Translations under genes and position numbers: made by a program
Shown: piece after piece, positions 42,636-53,920 of the stretch
Layout: each line of letters starts with the position of its first letter
Numbering within the stretch: the first letter of the stretch is position 1
DNA from: Imbricaverruca yamaguchii
Lineage: Eukaryota; Arthropoda; Thecostraca; Neoverrucidae
DNA: 64,000 bases
Assembly: GCA_034440575.1 (NCBI GenBank)
Contig: JAOTOL010001280.1
Span: 367,501-431,500 of the forward strand
Reading direction: 5' to 3'
The notes under the pieces: model-generated
What the model saw: only the letters and a program-made list of their open reading frames with translations
What the model was told of the DNA's origin: nothing
The model's database searches: none

Positions 42636-43195
42636 CGTCACTATGACATAGTGCTACACTGAAAACGAATTTACCCCTGACTCGCGGGTTAACGTGCAAA
42701 CCGTATGGTGTCGGCACACAGCCGATTCCAACCCCCTCAGACCATGGTAATGCAACTCTCATATTGCGGATTTAGTAACGCTAGAACGACGGGTTTACGC
42801 GCTTTCTTTTTACTCATGGTGCCACGGTTACTCTTTATCAGTTACTCTTAACTCGCGCCGTCTCCGGTCAGATCCTGACACCCCGTCTCGGGGGGGGGGA
42901 TAGTAACCCCCTCTAAAATCCAAACTAAGCGTCGCACAAAAACGAAAGAGTTGTCATCGGAAAGCGCTCGACGAGTAGGGTCCGGATCCACCCCTAAAGC
43001 AATTTACCCAAAATGTGACGTCACCAGTGGGGGCTAGATTTTCACGACTTTTCACGACTTACATTGCGTTTTTGGTTCTGGGGAATTCATTTTCGGGGAT
43101 ATATGAAGAAAAAATTATTTGGAAGGAGAACAGGACAGCGAAGACGACCAGGGCCATACAATTTGTTGGCCCCCCAAATTTTTTTTTTGAAACTT

Positions 43196-46100
43196 CTAAA
43201 CCGAATGGGCCAAATGTATCCTTTTCGGGACCATTTCTATCCTCGCAGAAAGTGTCCGGGACCATATGTATCCTCGACTTTGCCATGAAATAAGACATGT
43301 TTGGAGTGATTTAAACCTACCTAAAATATGTATTATGCATTATGCATTATGCATTATGCATTATGCATGTTTAGCGCTATCAATTCTGAGCACGATCGAT
43401 GTACAAAATTGAGGTTACCCCCATAAGTTTTCCCCTGAGGGACTTTGCAAGTTGACCTGTGTCGACTTTTTCGTAAACTTAACCTCACATGAAAAGTCGA
43501 TTTGTGATCGATCTGAAAGTCATAGGTTAAGATTTTCTTCTAGGTTAAGATCCGCCTTCAATTCTGACCCTAGGTTAGGTCAAATATTTAAGGAGTTTTC
43601 AGGATTAGCGTTTTTCAACATTTCCATGTGGGTATCTATGCCACCTACAGGATACTAAAGCTCAAAGTAAAATACGAAAGTACACTGTTGCACCGAGTGA
43701 ATACTACGGAACCGATTTACTTCGATCAAAACATATCTGATAGAGGATGAAATGGGGAGTCTATTGTTTTTGAAAATCCAAAATCGGACTTAAGGGGCTG
43801 AGAAAACTAAAAAAAAGCTTGTGCCATTATGTCTATGGGCCATTTTCCAACGTATTTTTCGGATTGTTGCTGACACTTTACCCAAATATAAGTAATGTAC
43901 ACAGATTGCCCCCCATTAGGGCTATTTATCTAAAAAGCAGAACCACTTTTAGTCGATAACTTTTTGAGTTATTCGACCCCCAAAATTCGCCAAGAACCAA
44001 ATGGAACATTTCTACTTGGAGCTCTGGAATTTATAATTTTTGACTTAGGAATGCAAATCTTGTTGGAATCATGTTTTTTTTGGTACCGCGCATCGGGAAA
44101 AAATATACGAAGAACAAAAATTATTCTTGGAAATTTTAAGCACCGTGCCCAAAAGTTAAGTCCCACTTTTTTAAAGTTTCATTCCTGAAAATCACTTCCT
44201 TTTAAGGAATTCTACACTTCATAACTTCGTACTTAGAAATCCACCGGTAACTAAAAGTTATTAAGCTTTCAATGTTCGAAAATAGGGGGGTCTGTGTTAA
44301 ACCAATGGCAGTTCGTAGCCCGCTCGAATCATGATTGAGGACTAAGTTACCAACATAATTACACTATTTCTACACCATGCGAAAGCTAATATATGGGCCA
44401 TGATTTCATCCGTCCCATGTGGTAGGTCATCTGTCATAGGTAAGGGGTGAGTGAGCTTAGAATTGTTTTTAAAAAAATTGAAAATTTTAAGTACCCCTAC
44501 AGGCTTCGTTTTTCGAGATATCAGAAATCTTTCTACAGAGTGTATAGAGCTCGCGAAGCTCTATTATCCAATCCTGACCTAATATTGGAATACTTCAATA
44601 GTTTAGGCTTGAGTGTCACTGAAATTTTCCCATGTTAAACCAATGAGGCTATGGTTTCATCCCAGAAAACTTTAAAAACGTTTTTAAGAACATCTAGTTG
44701 AATGTCACAGGACCTATTTTTCACGGTGCGTCGACTGGTGTGCGAAAATATCCGTCGAGAACTTTTCGAGTTATGAGCATTTTTCCAAAATTATGTGTTT
44801 TCAAAAGAGTTAGGTGTTTTTGTAGAACGCGAATAACTCCTTACCAGTCACATATAGCAATCAATATCAAGGGATATGTTTCATAGACAATTTATCTGGT
44901 CATATTTTACTAAATACTTATACCCCCTATATCTGTAAGTTTCCCCCCTACACATCGTCAAACATGGGGGAAAATCAGATTTTGTTCGGTCACATCTCGA
45001 AAAGTTACAGAGTTAGAGTGAAATCAATTGCTTTTCTGAGTTCAGCGCGTTGAAGTACGTCTGGTAAATTGACTTGTATTAGGAAATTATGTCAAACAAA
45101 AAAGTTGGAAAAACTTGTAAATTTCCTCCTAGCGTAAATATTACGGAAATTACGGTGCCTTGGATTTGTATGCCTTTTTTCAGATAACGTCAAGTCCATA
45201 ACTCGAAAAGTTATGGTCCGATTTCTTAGCTAAGTGCAGATTCGTGATCAGCGCGTTGAGCTTCGTCGGGGCAAAGTGACTTGTATTAAGAAATTATGTA
45301 AAACACAAAAGTTGGAAAATATTGGAAAAAAATGCTGCTACTCCTTTTCACCTGATGGCCCTGGATGGCTCAATTTTTGTCCCATGTATACAGTCTTGAC
45401 ACGTAGGTGCTCACCGTGATGGGGTAAAGCCGAGCAAAATACCGAAAAATTTCATAAATGTTGTGCGTGTGTCGCATGTGCCGAGCGCGGGCCGTGGTTT
45501 ATGGCACCACGGACGCGCGACCCACTTCCGACTGTTCGCCCTGGCAGGGCCCAGTCGCGTCAGGGCAAGGCCAGAGGCAGCAGCGTGTGTAGTCGAGCCG
45601 TGGACAATATAGAGACTGTGATAGACCAGTGTATCACAAGACTGAGGACTGAGCGTGCACCACCACAATAAATGCATTTCTCGAACCTTTTTAAGTAAAG
45701 TTCACTTAAGCTGGACTGCAAAATGTCAGGACCAGGTCTCTGAGATTCAAACACTTTGTAGCTCCATCAATTCTGAACACATTTCCGTCTCTACCACATA
45801 CCCAAAAAAGTAGCATTTCCCCTGGGAGATCTAACAATATTTAAGCATGTTCGATTTTTTAAAGTACTGTTTAAGGTTTTTATTTTTTGACAGATAATGC
45901 ATTTCAAAAAGGTGCACGCATCCATTGTGCATCAAACGGTATCAAAAACTTCCAATCGCCGTATACCAGTAACTAACTACCGGCCAAAACTTGACACATG
46001 TTTTTCGGAAATTTTATTAAAAAACATGGGTGCATATAAGTGTTCCTAGGTCGAAAAACATGTATTTTAGGAAGGTTTCGAGATAACGCTTCGATAGAGA

Positions 46101-47308
46101 ATTCATGTGCGATACTTTTATCAATGATACCATTGTATGAATTTTTCCAAGAAAAAGATTTCGAAAAATATAAATATATTTTTCATTCCTAATTTTCGAC
46201 CATGAAAAAAAATGTTCTCAAAGTTTCTTTTTATATTTCTCTTGCACATCAATTTACTTCATAAAAATAGTTTTTAAATTTTCGAAAAATATTTTTCTTA
46301 ACCTCAAAATCCAAAAAAGTTTCGAAACGTTTTTTCCCATAGCCATGGGGGAAATTGATGATTTCTCGTACACAGTAGTTAGAGGTGGACGAGATCTATC
46401 CAGGGATGTGTAAATGTTCCTCCTGGCGTACATATTACGGAAGTTACGGTGCTTCGAAATTTCACGCATTTTTTTTCGGATTAGGCTATGTTAACTGGAA
46501 TAGTTATAACTCAAAAAGTTATTGTCAGATTTTTTAGCTAAGGGCATATTCGTGATCACCACGTTATTGTACGTCTAACACGACTGGTTAGAGCAATTAG
46601 TTTGGTACATTATCACGAGTAGGCCTGCAAAAATTAAAAAAATGAACAGTTTTGGGAAAAGTGCTTTGGATTAATTTATTTCTCTTCCCGGGTGCAAAGA
46701 TGTACCGTGCACGATTTGGACGTACCAAGGCAACGCACGAAAATTAGGAGAAAAAAAATATACGAACGGAAACATGTTTTTCGAATGTTTTTTTTTTAAT
46801 TTGTGGGCGTTGATTTTTTTAAATATTCAAAACAACATTTTCAAAATAGTTGAAAAGCTAACCTAGCCGAGATAACATCGTTAGATGCGCCTTGAGCATC
46901 TGCATCTTCTACTAAGAGCACGTTTATAAAAAATATTGACCGATAATGTATCAGAACCAAAAAAGTTCGTACCAGGATACATATAGTCCACTTCAGTTTT
47001 GAGATTCTGGTGTTGTCTGGGCGTTGGAGTCTGCAAAATGTCACATTTGACCCAACTTCAGAGCATCTTAAGCGTACTTTAGGTGTGCTTAACCTAGGTT
47101 AGGGTGGTACTTTCGGATAGATTGATCATTTTTCTTCAAAACGCACTCCTCCGATTTAACCTAAGGTCAACACCCATCTTGCAATCCATCTTGCAAAACA
47201 CCTCTGCAAGGATAGAAATGGCCCTTTATGTTCATATGAGGATAGAAATGGCCCACTTAGTTTTTCGTCGGATTAGTGTGGATACATCTGGTCCATTCGG
47301 TTAACCTA
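43196..47308. mobile_element. Nested ~4.1-kb non-coding element with inverted ends
   Basis: Sits where the two short copies of the TTAA family have continuous sequence. The ends are inverted: left TAAACCGAATGGGCCAAATG followed by TATCC; right, in reverse complement, TTAACCGAATGGACCAGATG followed by TATCC. Behind both lies GGRCCATTTCTATCCTC. The interior is AT-rich with no frame longer than about 90 codons. It repeats, in diverged form, a module with AAAAGTTAT, TTAGCTAAG, TTCGTGATCA and CGCGTTGA (near 45000, 45210 and 46515). No target duplication could be fixed. The superfamily is unknown. Confidence 0.6.
43329..43369. repeat. Heptamer microsatellite (TTATGCA)n
   Basis: Five to six units of TTATGCA inside the nested element. 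Adjacent units form overlapping ATGCAT palindromes. Confidence 0.9.
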
Positions 47309-47820
47309 AGAAAATTTTGAATTTTCAAGTTTTCTTTACTTTTCCTTTTGGATAAGTAAGATAAGATAAGTGCTCTATCCTTTTCCAATGGATAGAGCAG
47401 ACCGAGAAACGTTGTTTGAAGTCAACTTTCCCTAATAGAAGATGTTTACTTTAGCCAGAATCTTCTATTTGAATTGCAATTGGCAAATATGCAAAAAAAT
47501 GTGGTAAAAAAACGGGAAAAAATTCAAAAATTCCACTCATACGTTTTGTCGCATCCCTAAAGATAAGCAAACGCTCAAAGTTTCATTCAAATATCTGTAT
47601 CCGTTAAAACGTGACGACTGGTTGAACATTTTTGGAGGTGACCTCATTTCACCTTCACTAACTCGTTCACCCTAAATGACCTGACTTCAAAATTTTGAAA
47701 CAGCATGCCAAATTTATATGGGAAAAGGTATCCCAGATTTAGGCGCGATGCAGCGCGCCGTTCGTCCACTATCCGCGAAAAACCTGAGGGGCGGTTGAAG
47801 ACCCCCCGAGACGGGACAGG

Positions 47821-48045
47821 TTAACTTACGAGTTACTCTTTATCAGTTACTCTAAACTTGCGAATTAGTATTTATGGGTTACTTTTAACTTACGAGTTAC
47901 TCTCCACTGACTACCCTTCATCAAATGGTTACACATCCTGATAACTCGCGGTCAAAGAGTTACCCCTTCATCGAAGTGTTTCTCCCAGACGTCTACCTTT
48001 CTTTCACGGGTTACTCTATTGTCATTACTCCTCGTTTGATGGTTG
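47821..48045. repeat. Degenerate 20-25-bp repeat (GAGTTACTC type)
   Basis: Recurring forms of ACGAGTTACTCTTTATCAG, GGGTTACTTTTAACTT, GAGTTACCCCTTCATC and GGGTTACTCTATTGTC. The same repeat stands left of copy 2 (GGTTACTCTTTATCAGTTAC, about 42825-42850), so the element split it. Confidence 0.7.
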
Positions 48046-48055
48046 TATTATAATC

Positions 48056-48205
48056 ATCGCGGTAGCTCAGTGGGTAGGGTCTTCGACACTTTGTTGCAAG
48101 ACCTCCGGTTCAAATCCCGCAACCTGCGGAATTTTCGAGTCCATCCGCGACCAGTCCGCGTGAGTGGTCGGCGACGCTGTAAAACCAAGGAAAAGTAAAT
48201 CCCTC
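48056..48205 (+). repeat. tRNA-derived SINE
   Basis: A tRNA-like head has an A box (TAGCTCAGTGGGTAG, 48063-48077) and a B box (GGTTCAAATCC, 48107-48117) at normal spacing. The anticodon arm does not fold properly. The body continues with GAGTCCATCCGCGACCAG and GTGGTCGGCGACGCTGTAAA and an A-rich tail. It resembles arthropod-type tRNA SINEs. It is not a functional tRNA gene. Confidence 0.7.
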
Positions 48206-48589
48206 TTCTTCTTAGGGGTTTTATTCTGTAGTTTATCCTCATGTAGAAGTCAATCTTTCGTTTTTAGTTTCCTACAGCGATGCTCTCTTCAAAAATTCGC
48301 AGTCACCCTTTGGTAGCTACCCTTGACCAGTTAGTGCCCATCGATGCCTACCATTAATCTGTATGCTATACGGATTAACTCACTGCGTCACTGCACCGAA
48401 TTTTGGATTAACTCCAATACTCTTCCGCTTTTTCCTCGATGAATTATTCGGTCCTCCAGTTCCGAAGCTAATCACTTATACCCCCACTCATTACATGTTG
48501 CTACTTTTACCAGCGCGAGGATTGATATTACCCCCGGTACTAATCCTAGCTTATCCTTTGTATAAGCTTCGCTTCACCCAATAACTGTT

Positions 48590-49240
48590 CTATGATTTCA
48601 ACTTCGCTCGCTGCTCAAACCAATGATTGTAAATGGCATGTAGCTTGTTCTCTTCATTGGCTCTTCCATAAACATAAATGCGCTGAAGATATTTTGGGAT
48701 ACCTAACATGCCGTCGCCTTCCAATAAAAGCTGATCACTTGAGCCCTTTCGTACAATTGCAAAGGTGTGAGACACAGAAAAAGCGGTACATTTATTACTT
48801 CTATGCAGCATTGTCTAGGTTAAACAGAACGACTTTGGAAAGCCTCCGAACATGTCTTCAACTTGCAGGGGCCTTTTACAACCCCAACCCGTCTTACACC
48901 AGAAAGGACACATCTTCAGACACTTTTGCAAACACGTTCGTCTCCATCACATATTCCGCAATTGCCAAAGCCGTGTTGGGGAAGCGCGTGGGGACGGGTT
49001 GCGCGAACACCGTGACCTTGGCGCCTCACGAAAGTAGCTGTCATACTGTATTGACTGGTTGAATTTCAGCACTTCCTCGCCATCCTCGACGAACATGTTT
49101 TCATCGATGCAGGGAGCTGACTTCACAATGTACGACCCATGCATGACCTCCAACTCGTGGAAGAAGCACAGCATGTGTTCTACCGTCTCTTCAGCAAAAT
49201 AAATTCCAACCGCATAAACATACCAGTAAGAAAATATTCA
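48590..49240 (-). pseudogene. Unknown protein-like relic D
   Basis: Minus frame from about 49230 down to 49030 reads VGIYFAEETVEHMLCFFHEL, SYIVKSAPCIDENMF and EDGEEVLKFNQSIQYDSYF. In a neighbouring frame it is continued by VFAQPVPTRFPNTALAIAEY and VMETNVFAKVSEDVSFLV to about 48910. A further minus segment at 48590-48811 has TFAIVRKGSSDQLLLEGDGM. The texture is convincingly protein-like, with at least one frameshift and several stops. I do not recognise the family. It could be a decayed host gene or viral remnant. Confidence 0.4.
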
Positions 49241-49850
49241 TCATAATAAATACCTATTCTGCCCCCTGGCAGAACTGAGGCTGTTGAGGCAGCACTCTGA
49301 CTTTACAGTATATATATATATTTTTTTTAAGCTTCGGACAGGCAGTAGCAACCTGCCGAGGCGCAGTGAAGGAGCCTGGGCCTGCCCCTCCCCCTTAGGA
49401 AACAAAATATATTGGATGATGCAAGAAATTGTCGAAATTTTCACGACGTAAAACGAAAAAATGATCCACGAGAATCCCGCGCGTTCTCCACTTCATGACT
49501 TTGTTGGGGGTCAGGCCCACTTAAGAAAATCCTGGCCGTGTCCCTACCAATTTGTGGCAGGTTTTTGAACCTACAGTACAAACTTTTAGTTCCACTCACA
49601 TAAGCACATTTAATAAAGAAACTCTGGTGCCACGATCACCCCACTGACAGATGTAAGGAAACATTGAGGGTTCGTGTTCCCGCACCCTGATGGGACATGT
49701 GGCTCCTATTTGACAGGAAAAAGGTGCTTTCTAGCACATTTGAATGCACCTCTTCGCACTTCACACTCAACGAGTGCTTCAGCTGATTGCACCCCTCATA
49801 ATAGAAAATACTCACAGTTCAGAAAAGTGTTGCTCCCATAACCACAAATA
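49241..49850. other. Unassigned AT-rich sequence
   Basis: Includes a short (TA)n run followed by Ts (about 49308-49330). No gene recognised. Confidence 0.4.
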
Positions 49851-49854
49851 TTTT

Positions 49855-50556
49855 ATATTTCGTCCCTGAATAATAATGCCACCCCTCCGGTTTTTCGTAG
49901 ATAACTGCCGATTTTACCGGCCGGTGTATGCCATTGTTTGTGTACCTGCTTAGATATGAACGGCACGTTGTTTAGAAAAAGAAAAACGAAAATCGACCAA
50001 AAATTGTTTGAGTTAGGGGTCGGTAAAGTGAAAAAAATTATCGGCGCCAGACCACAAATATCGGCGCTTATGCGCTTCCCGTATTTTGGCAAAAGGGACG
50101 TGTTCTTGGCAACACCAAGGCTTGTTTGATATATATTGTTATGCTACATTGTTTCAAAGTCATGTCAGATCACCGAGGTCAAGTCAGGTCAAGTTCATGA
50201 CAGGTTAACACACGCCCTGGAGGGGTGGAGGGCGAAATCCCACCCCTCCTATATTTCGTACACAACTCCATATTGTACCGGCCGATATATGCCATTTTTT
50301 CCGTGCCTCCTTTGACCGGCGCATTGGTTAAAGCAAGAAAAATGAAACTCGGCCGAAAATTTTTCAAGTTATGGTTCGTTAAAAAAATTTAATCGCAGCG
50401 CCCGATCACAAAAATCGGCGCTGACGGCGCGCCCGTTTATTCACAAAAGGGAAGTGTTCTTGACAACACTAAGCGACTTGTTTGATGCATATTGTTATGC
50501 TATATAATTTAAAAGTCATGTTAAGTCGCTGAGGTCATCACGACAGGCTAATGGAA
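49855..50556. repeat. Diverged ~350-bp tandem duplication
   Basis: Segments at 49855-50200 and 50240-50556 align throughout: TTTACCGGCCGGTGTATGCC with TTGTACCGGCCGATATATGCC, then AATCGGCGCTGACGGCGC with its counterpart, then GTGTTCTTGACAACACTAAG, TTGTTTGATRYATATTGTTA and AAAGTCATGT. Divergence is clearly above 20 percent, so the duplication is old. Confidence 0.75.
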
Positions 50557-50885
50557 CCAAACTTGGTCGACTGGAATGTTGTCATAAATGGAAATGACTG
50601 TCATGCGATTTATGTCACTTTGTATGTTACTCCCTACACATCCGGAAATCTACTGTTTGTCATTGTGTGCCTAAGCGTTTCTATACTTTATTCATGTATT
50701 TCACTCCTTTCTTTGCGAATCAGATTGTGAGATCCGCCCAACTGAGCAGTCAGATGGGCAGCCCGGTTCCGGTAACTAAAGCAGGTAATGACCTGATGCA
50801 GTGCTCCTATATAGGTGACCTGAGGTCAAATGGCGGATCTGGCATATGTGCTGCATTATTAGTAATGTCCAAAACATCATGAATG
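50551..50885 (+). pseudogene. Unknown protein-like relic E
   Basis: Plus frame from ATG 50551 reads DWNVVINGNDCHAIYVTLYV and TPYTSGNLLFVIV to about 50668. The next frame continues with RFYTLFMYFTPFFANQIV, GSPVPVTKAGNDLMQCSY and GGSGICAALLVMSKTS to the stop at 50882. One frameshift joins two protein-like parts. Family unknown. Confidence 0.35.
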
Positions 50886-51099
50886 ACAACTTTGGAGCAT
50901 TTAAAGACATTCACAGCGATCCATAACAATGACAAGCCAAGCCACGCAAAACCAGAAAATTTTGCTATTTTGACCTCATTTGACCTAGAAGATATTCACC
51001 TAAGGTCACGAAATTTGCACACAATATAGTTCACTATCGTGCCCATCGACCCTGCGAATTTCGTTGCTCTAGCCTTAATGGGTGTCGAGATCTTTATCT

Positions 51100-51771
51100 A
51101 AGGTCAACTAGTTATTCAAGGTCAAGTGAGGTCACCTCCAAAAAAGTTCAACCAGTTTGTCTCGCTTTAACGGATACAGATATTTTAATGAAACTTTCAG
51201 CGTTTGCTTATCTTTACGGATGCAACAAAACGTACGAGTTGATTTTTTAAAAAGTTTTTGACTACATATACATTTTGCGAATTTGCCATATTGCAGTTCA
51301 AACACAGGATTCTGGCTAAAGTAAGCATTTTTTATTAGGGCAAGTTGACTTCCAGCAACGTTTTTTTCTGTCTGCTCTACCTAATGGAAAAGGAAAAAGA
51401 AGGAAAACGTGAAAACTCAAGATTTGGAAATAACAAAAAATTGGGTGGCAAAAAAAATTGTAGCCCTGGTCGATTTCGGTGTTCTTTTCTCATTCCAAAT
51501 AAATTTTGTTTTTTTCATATATCCCCAAAATGAACTCACCAAAGTAATAAACATAATGTAAGTCGTGAAAAGTGAAAATCTAGCCTCCCTGGTGACGTCA
51601 CTTTTTGGGGATTTTTTTTAGGGGTGGACCCGGACCATACTCGTCGAGCGCTTTCTGATGGCACCTCTTTCGTTTTCGTGCGATGCTTAGTTTGGATTTT
51701 AGAGGGGGTCTTCAACCTCCCCCCCCCGAGACGGGGTGTAAGGATTTGACCGGAGAGACGGCGCGGGTTAA
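51100..51771 (+). mobile_element. TTAA-flanked element, copy 3
   Basis: Aligns with copy 1 from the GGTCAAGTGAGGTCA block to the right terminus GAGACGGCGCGGGTTAA (TTAA at 51768-51771). The left terminus is unclear. A possible outer left end, TTAACACACGCCCTGGAGGGG, stands at 50205, which would make a 1.57-kb copy including relic E. That is uncertain. Confidence 0.65.
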
Positions 51772-51894
51772 GGTACATCCGTAGTAGCTTCCTCAGCAGA
51801 ACGGATGCGCCTTCACCATTCCACATATTACATATGAGCAAGCAAAATTGGTCGTGTTAAAATGTTGTCATATTGTCATTTGATAAAAAATGAG

Positions 51895-53920
51895 ATAAAA
51901 ATTGTTCAGATTTGTGTTCCCACTTTTCCTTACATGGAAGATAAGGCTAGATTAGGTTTCGCTGTGTTATTTCTTTTTTTTAAACATTGCTTTGTGACTT
52001 ACCTGAATCACAACCCCATTTTCAGTGTTATTTCGCCTGGCAATTGAAAAGTAAGCATTTCCACAGTAAATAAGTGGTCACCTCATATTAGCCACATGCA
52101 TAAACATTGCATTTGACAAGGAAATTTGAAGAATTCATAAAACACCCTGAAGCACAATGTTGCCCCCATTTTCCCATCACAATGGTAAGGGAGTTTTGTT
52201 TTTGCTTGGGCAACATGTTCTATATTTCCACAAATTTGGAGGAAAATGGTTGATTCCTTGTATAAAACAGGCTAGGCTAGGCTAGGCTAGGCTAGGCTAG
52301 GATAGGATAGGATAGGATAGGATAGGATAGGATAGGATAGGATAGGATATGATATGATAGGATAGGATAGGATAGGATAGGATAGGCTAGGCTAGGCTAG
52401 GCTAGGCTAGGCTAGGCTAGGCTAGGCTAGGCTAGGCTAGGCTAGGCTAGGCTAGGCTGGGTTGGGTTGGGTTGGGCTGGGCTGGGCTGGGCTGGGCTGG
52501 GCTGGGCTGGGCTGGGCTGGGCTGGGCTGGGCTGGGCTGGGCTGGGCTGGGCTGGGCTGGGCTGGGGGCTGGGCTGGGCTGGCTGGGCTGGGCTGGGCTG
52601 GGCTGGGCTGGGCTGGGCTGCTGGCTGTGGGTGTGGTGGGTGGCTGGCTGGCTGGGCTGGCTGGCTGGGCTGGGCTGGGCTGGGCTGGGCTGGGCTGGGC
52701 TGGCTGGGCTGGGCTGGGCTGGGCTGGGCTGGGCTGGGCTGGGTCGGGTCGGGTCGGGTCGGGTCGGGTCGGGTCAGGTCAGGTCAGGTCAGGTCAGGTC
52801 AGGTCAGGTCAGGTCAGGTCAGGTCAGGTCAGGTCAGGTCAGGTCAGGTCAGGTCAGGTCAGGTCAGGTCAGGTCAGGCCAGGTCTAGGCTAGGCTAGGC
52901 TAGGCTAGGCTAGGCTAGGCTAGGCTAGGCTAGGTTAGGTTAGTTTAGGTTAGTTCTTTTCGTTTTAAAAATGAAAAAGTTCAGAATTTGTATAGTTGTT
53001 GCATATTAAAATTACTTGTTCTTCCATTTCATGCTCGTTGCATATACTGATAGCTTAGATAAGGTTATGTTTATTTTTTTAAACAAAGTTTGTATGCTGC
53101 TACCTACCGCAGCCCATGTTTGGTGTTACTTGGCCTGCCAACTAACACCAAACATGTTAGTTTGCACCAAACGTAAACCATTGCTCAGTAAATTGGTGGC
53201 TACATCATGTTAGGCACATATATAGACATTAACTTGTAATTCTATTTTTTATAACTCATAAAATACCTTAGGGCACAAAAAAAATAACCTCCATTCTCCA
53301 ATTTCAATAATGTTGGTGTATGCTTTGTTTTGTTTGTATGGTAAGGTTGGAATTTAAAAAAAAAAATCACAAAAATTACATGAAAATGCTTGCTTACTTC
53401 TTCAAACCAGGCTAGGCTATGGTAGGCTAGGTTAAGTTGTATTAGTTTTTCATTTAAAAAATGGGAAAAAAGTTGTTCAGAATTTTATATTCTTTCCATT
53501 TTTTTCCTTACATGGAAGGTAAGGATAGGTTTGGTTTGGCTATATTTCATTTTTCTTTTTTAAACATTGTTTTATGGAATTTTAAATTCTGAATTACTTC
53601 TTTGAATTGGGTAAGGCTAGGCTAAATTAGGTCAGGTTAGGCTATGGTAACTTTTCATTTTTTTAAAATCGGAAGATTTTTCAGAATGTTTCTACATGGA
53701 AGGTAAGGATATGTTAGGTTAGGTTATGTTCCATTTTCTTCCTTTTTAATAATTTATTTTCAGCCTAAGTTCCCTAACTCACAGCCCCATGTTTGGTGTT
53801 ATTTGACCTGCCAACTGAAAAGTAAGCATTTTCTCAGGAAATGAGACATCATGTTAGCTACGTAACAAACATTGCATTGGAAAAATAATTTTGAAGAATT
53901 CTGGTGTGATACCGTATCTA
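51895..53920 (+). repeat. Diverged modules carrying short pentamer runs
   Basis: At least three to four diverged copies of a module start near 51900, 52965, 53460 and 53670. Shared blocks are TTCAGAATTT, CCTTACATGGAAGGTAAGGA, TTTTTTAAACATTG, CCCATGTTTGGTGTTATTTG, GCCAACTGAAAAGTAAGCAT and a GAAGAATTC-like end, with GGCTAGGCTA or GGTTAGGTTA runs at the module borders. One of these runs has grown into the tract at 52266-52955. Confidence 0.7.
52266..52955 (+). repeat. Pentamer mosaic tract, telomere-like (TTAGG-related)
   Basis: About 138 pentamers of the type NNNGG in blocks: CTAGG (52266-52305), ATAGG (to about 52385), CTAGG (to about 52457), CTGGG (to about 52740), TCGGG (to about 52772), TCAGG (to about 52880), CTAGG (to about 52932), TTAGG (to about 52955). 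TTAGG is the common arthropod telomere repeat and TCAGG that of some beetles. Neighbouring blocks differ by one or two bases. Open frames through it encode Gly-Trp-Ala runs and are not genes. Confidence 0.93.

Larger units (their letters stand above)
42848..47824 (-). mobile_element. TTAA-flanked element, copy 2, carrying a nested insert
   Basis: TTAA at 42848-42851 and 47821-47824. The outer ~350 bp on the left and ~515 bp on the right align, in reverse orientation, with copy 1 at 29468-30260: the G/C-rich ends, the GCTCGACGAGTAGGG block, the AACGGATACAGATAT block and the GATTCTGGCTAAAGTAA block. The centre is replaced by a ~4.1-kb insert (43196-47308). Insertion was into a degenerate GAGTTACTCTTTATCA repeat that continues on both sides. 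No transposase. Confidence 0.72.

Noticed and set aside
48056..48130. tRNA gene
   Set aside because: A and B boxes are present, but the anticodon arm cannot fold with a 7-nt loop and the sequence continues into a SINE body and A-rich tail.
52462..52898. Gly/Trp/Ala-rich 143-codon frames
   Set aside because: Translation of CTGGG and TCAGG pentamers in three phases; a microsatellite.
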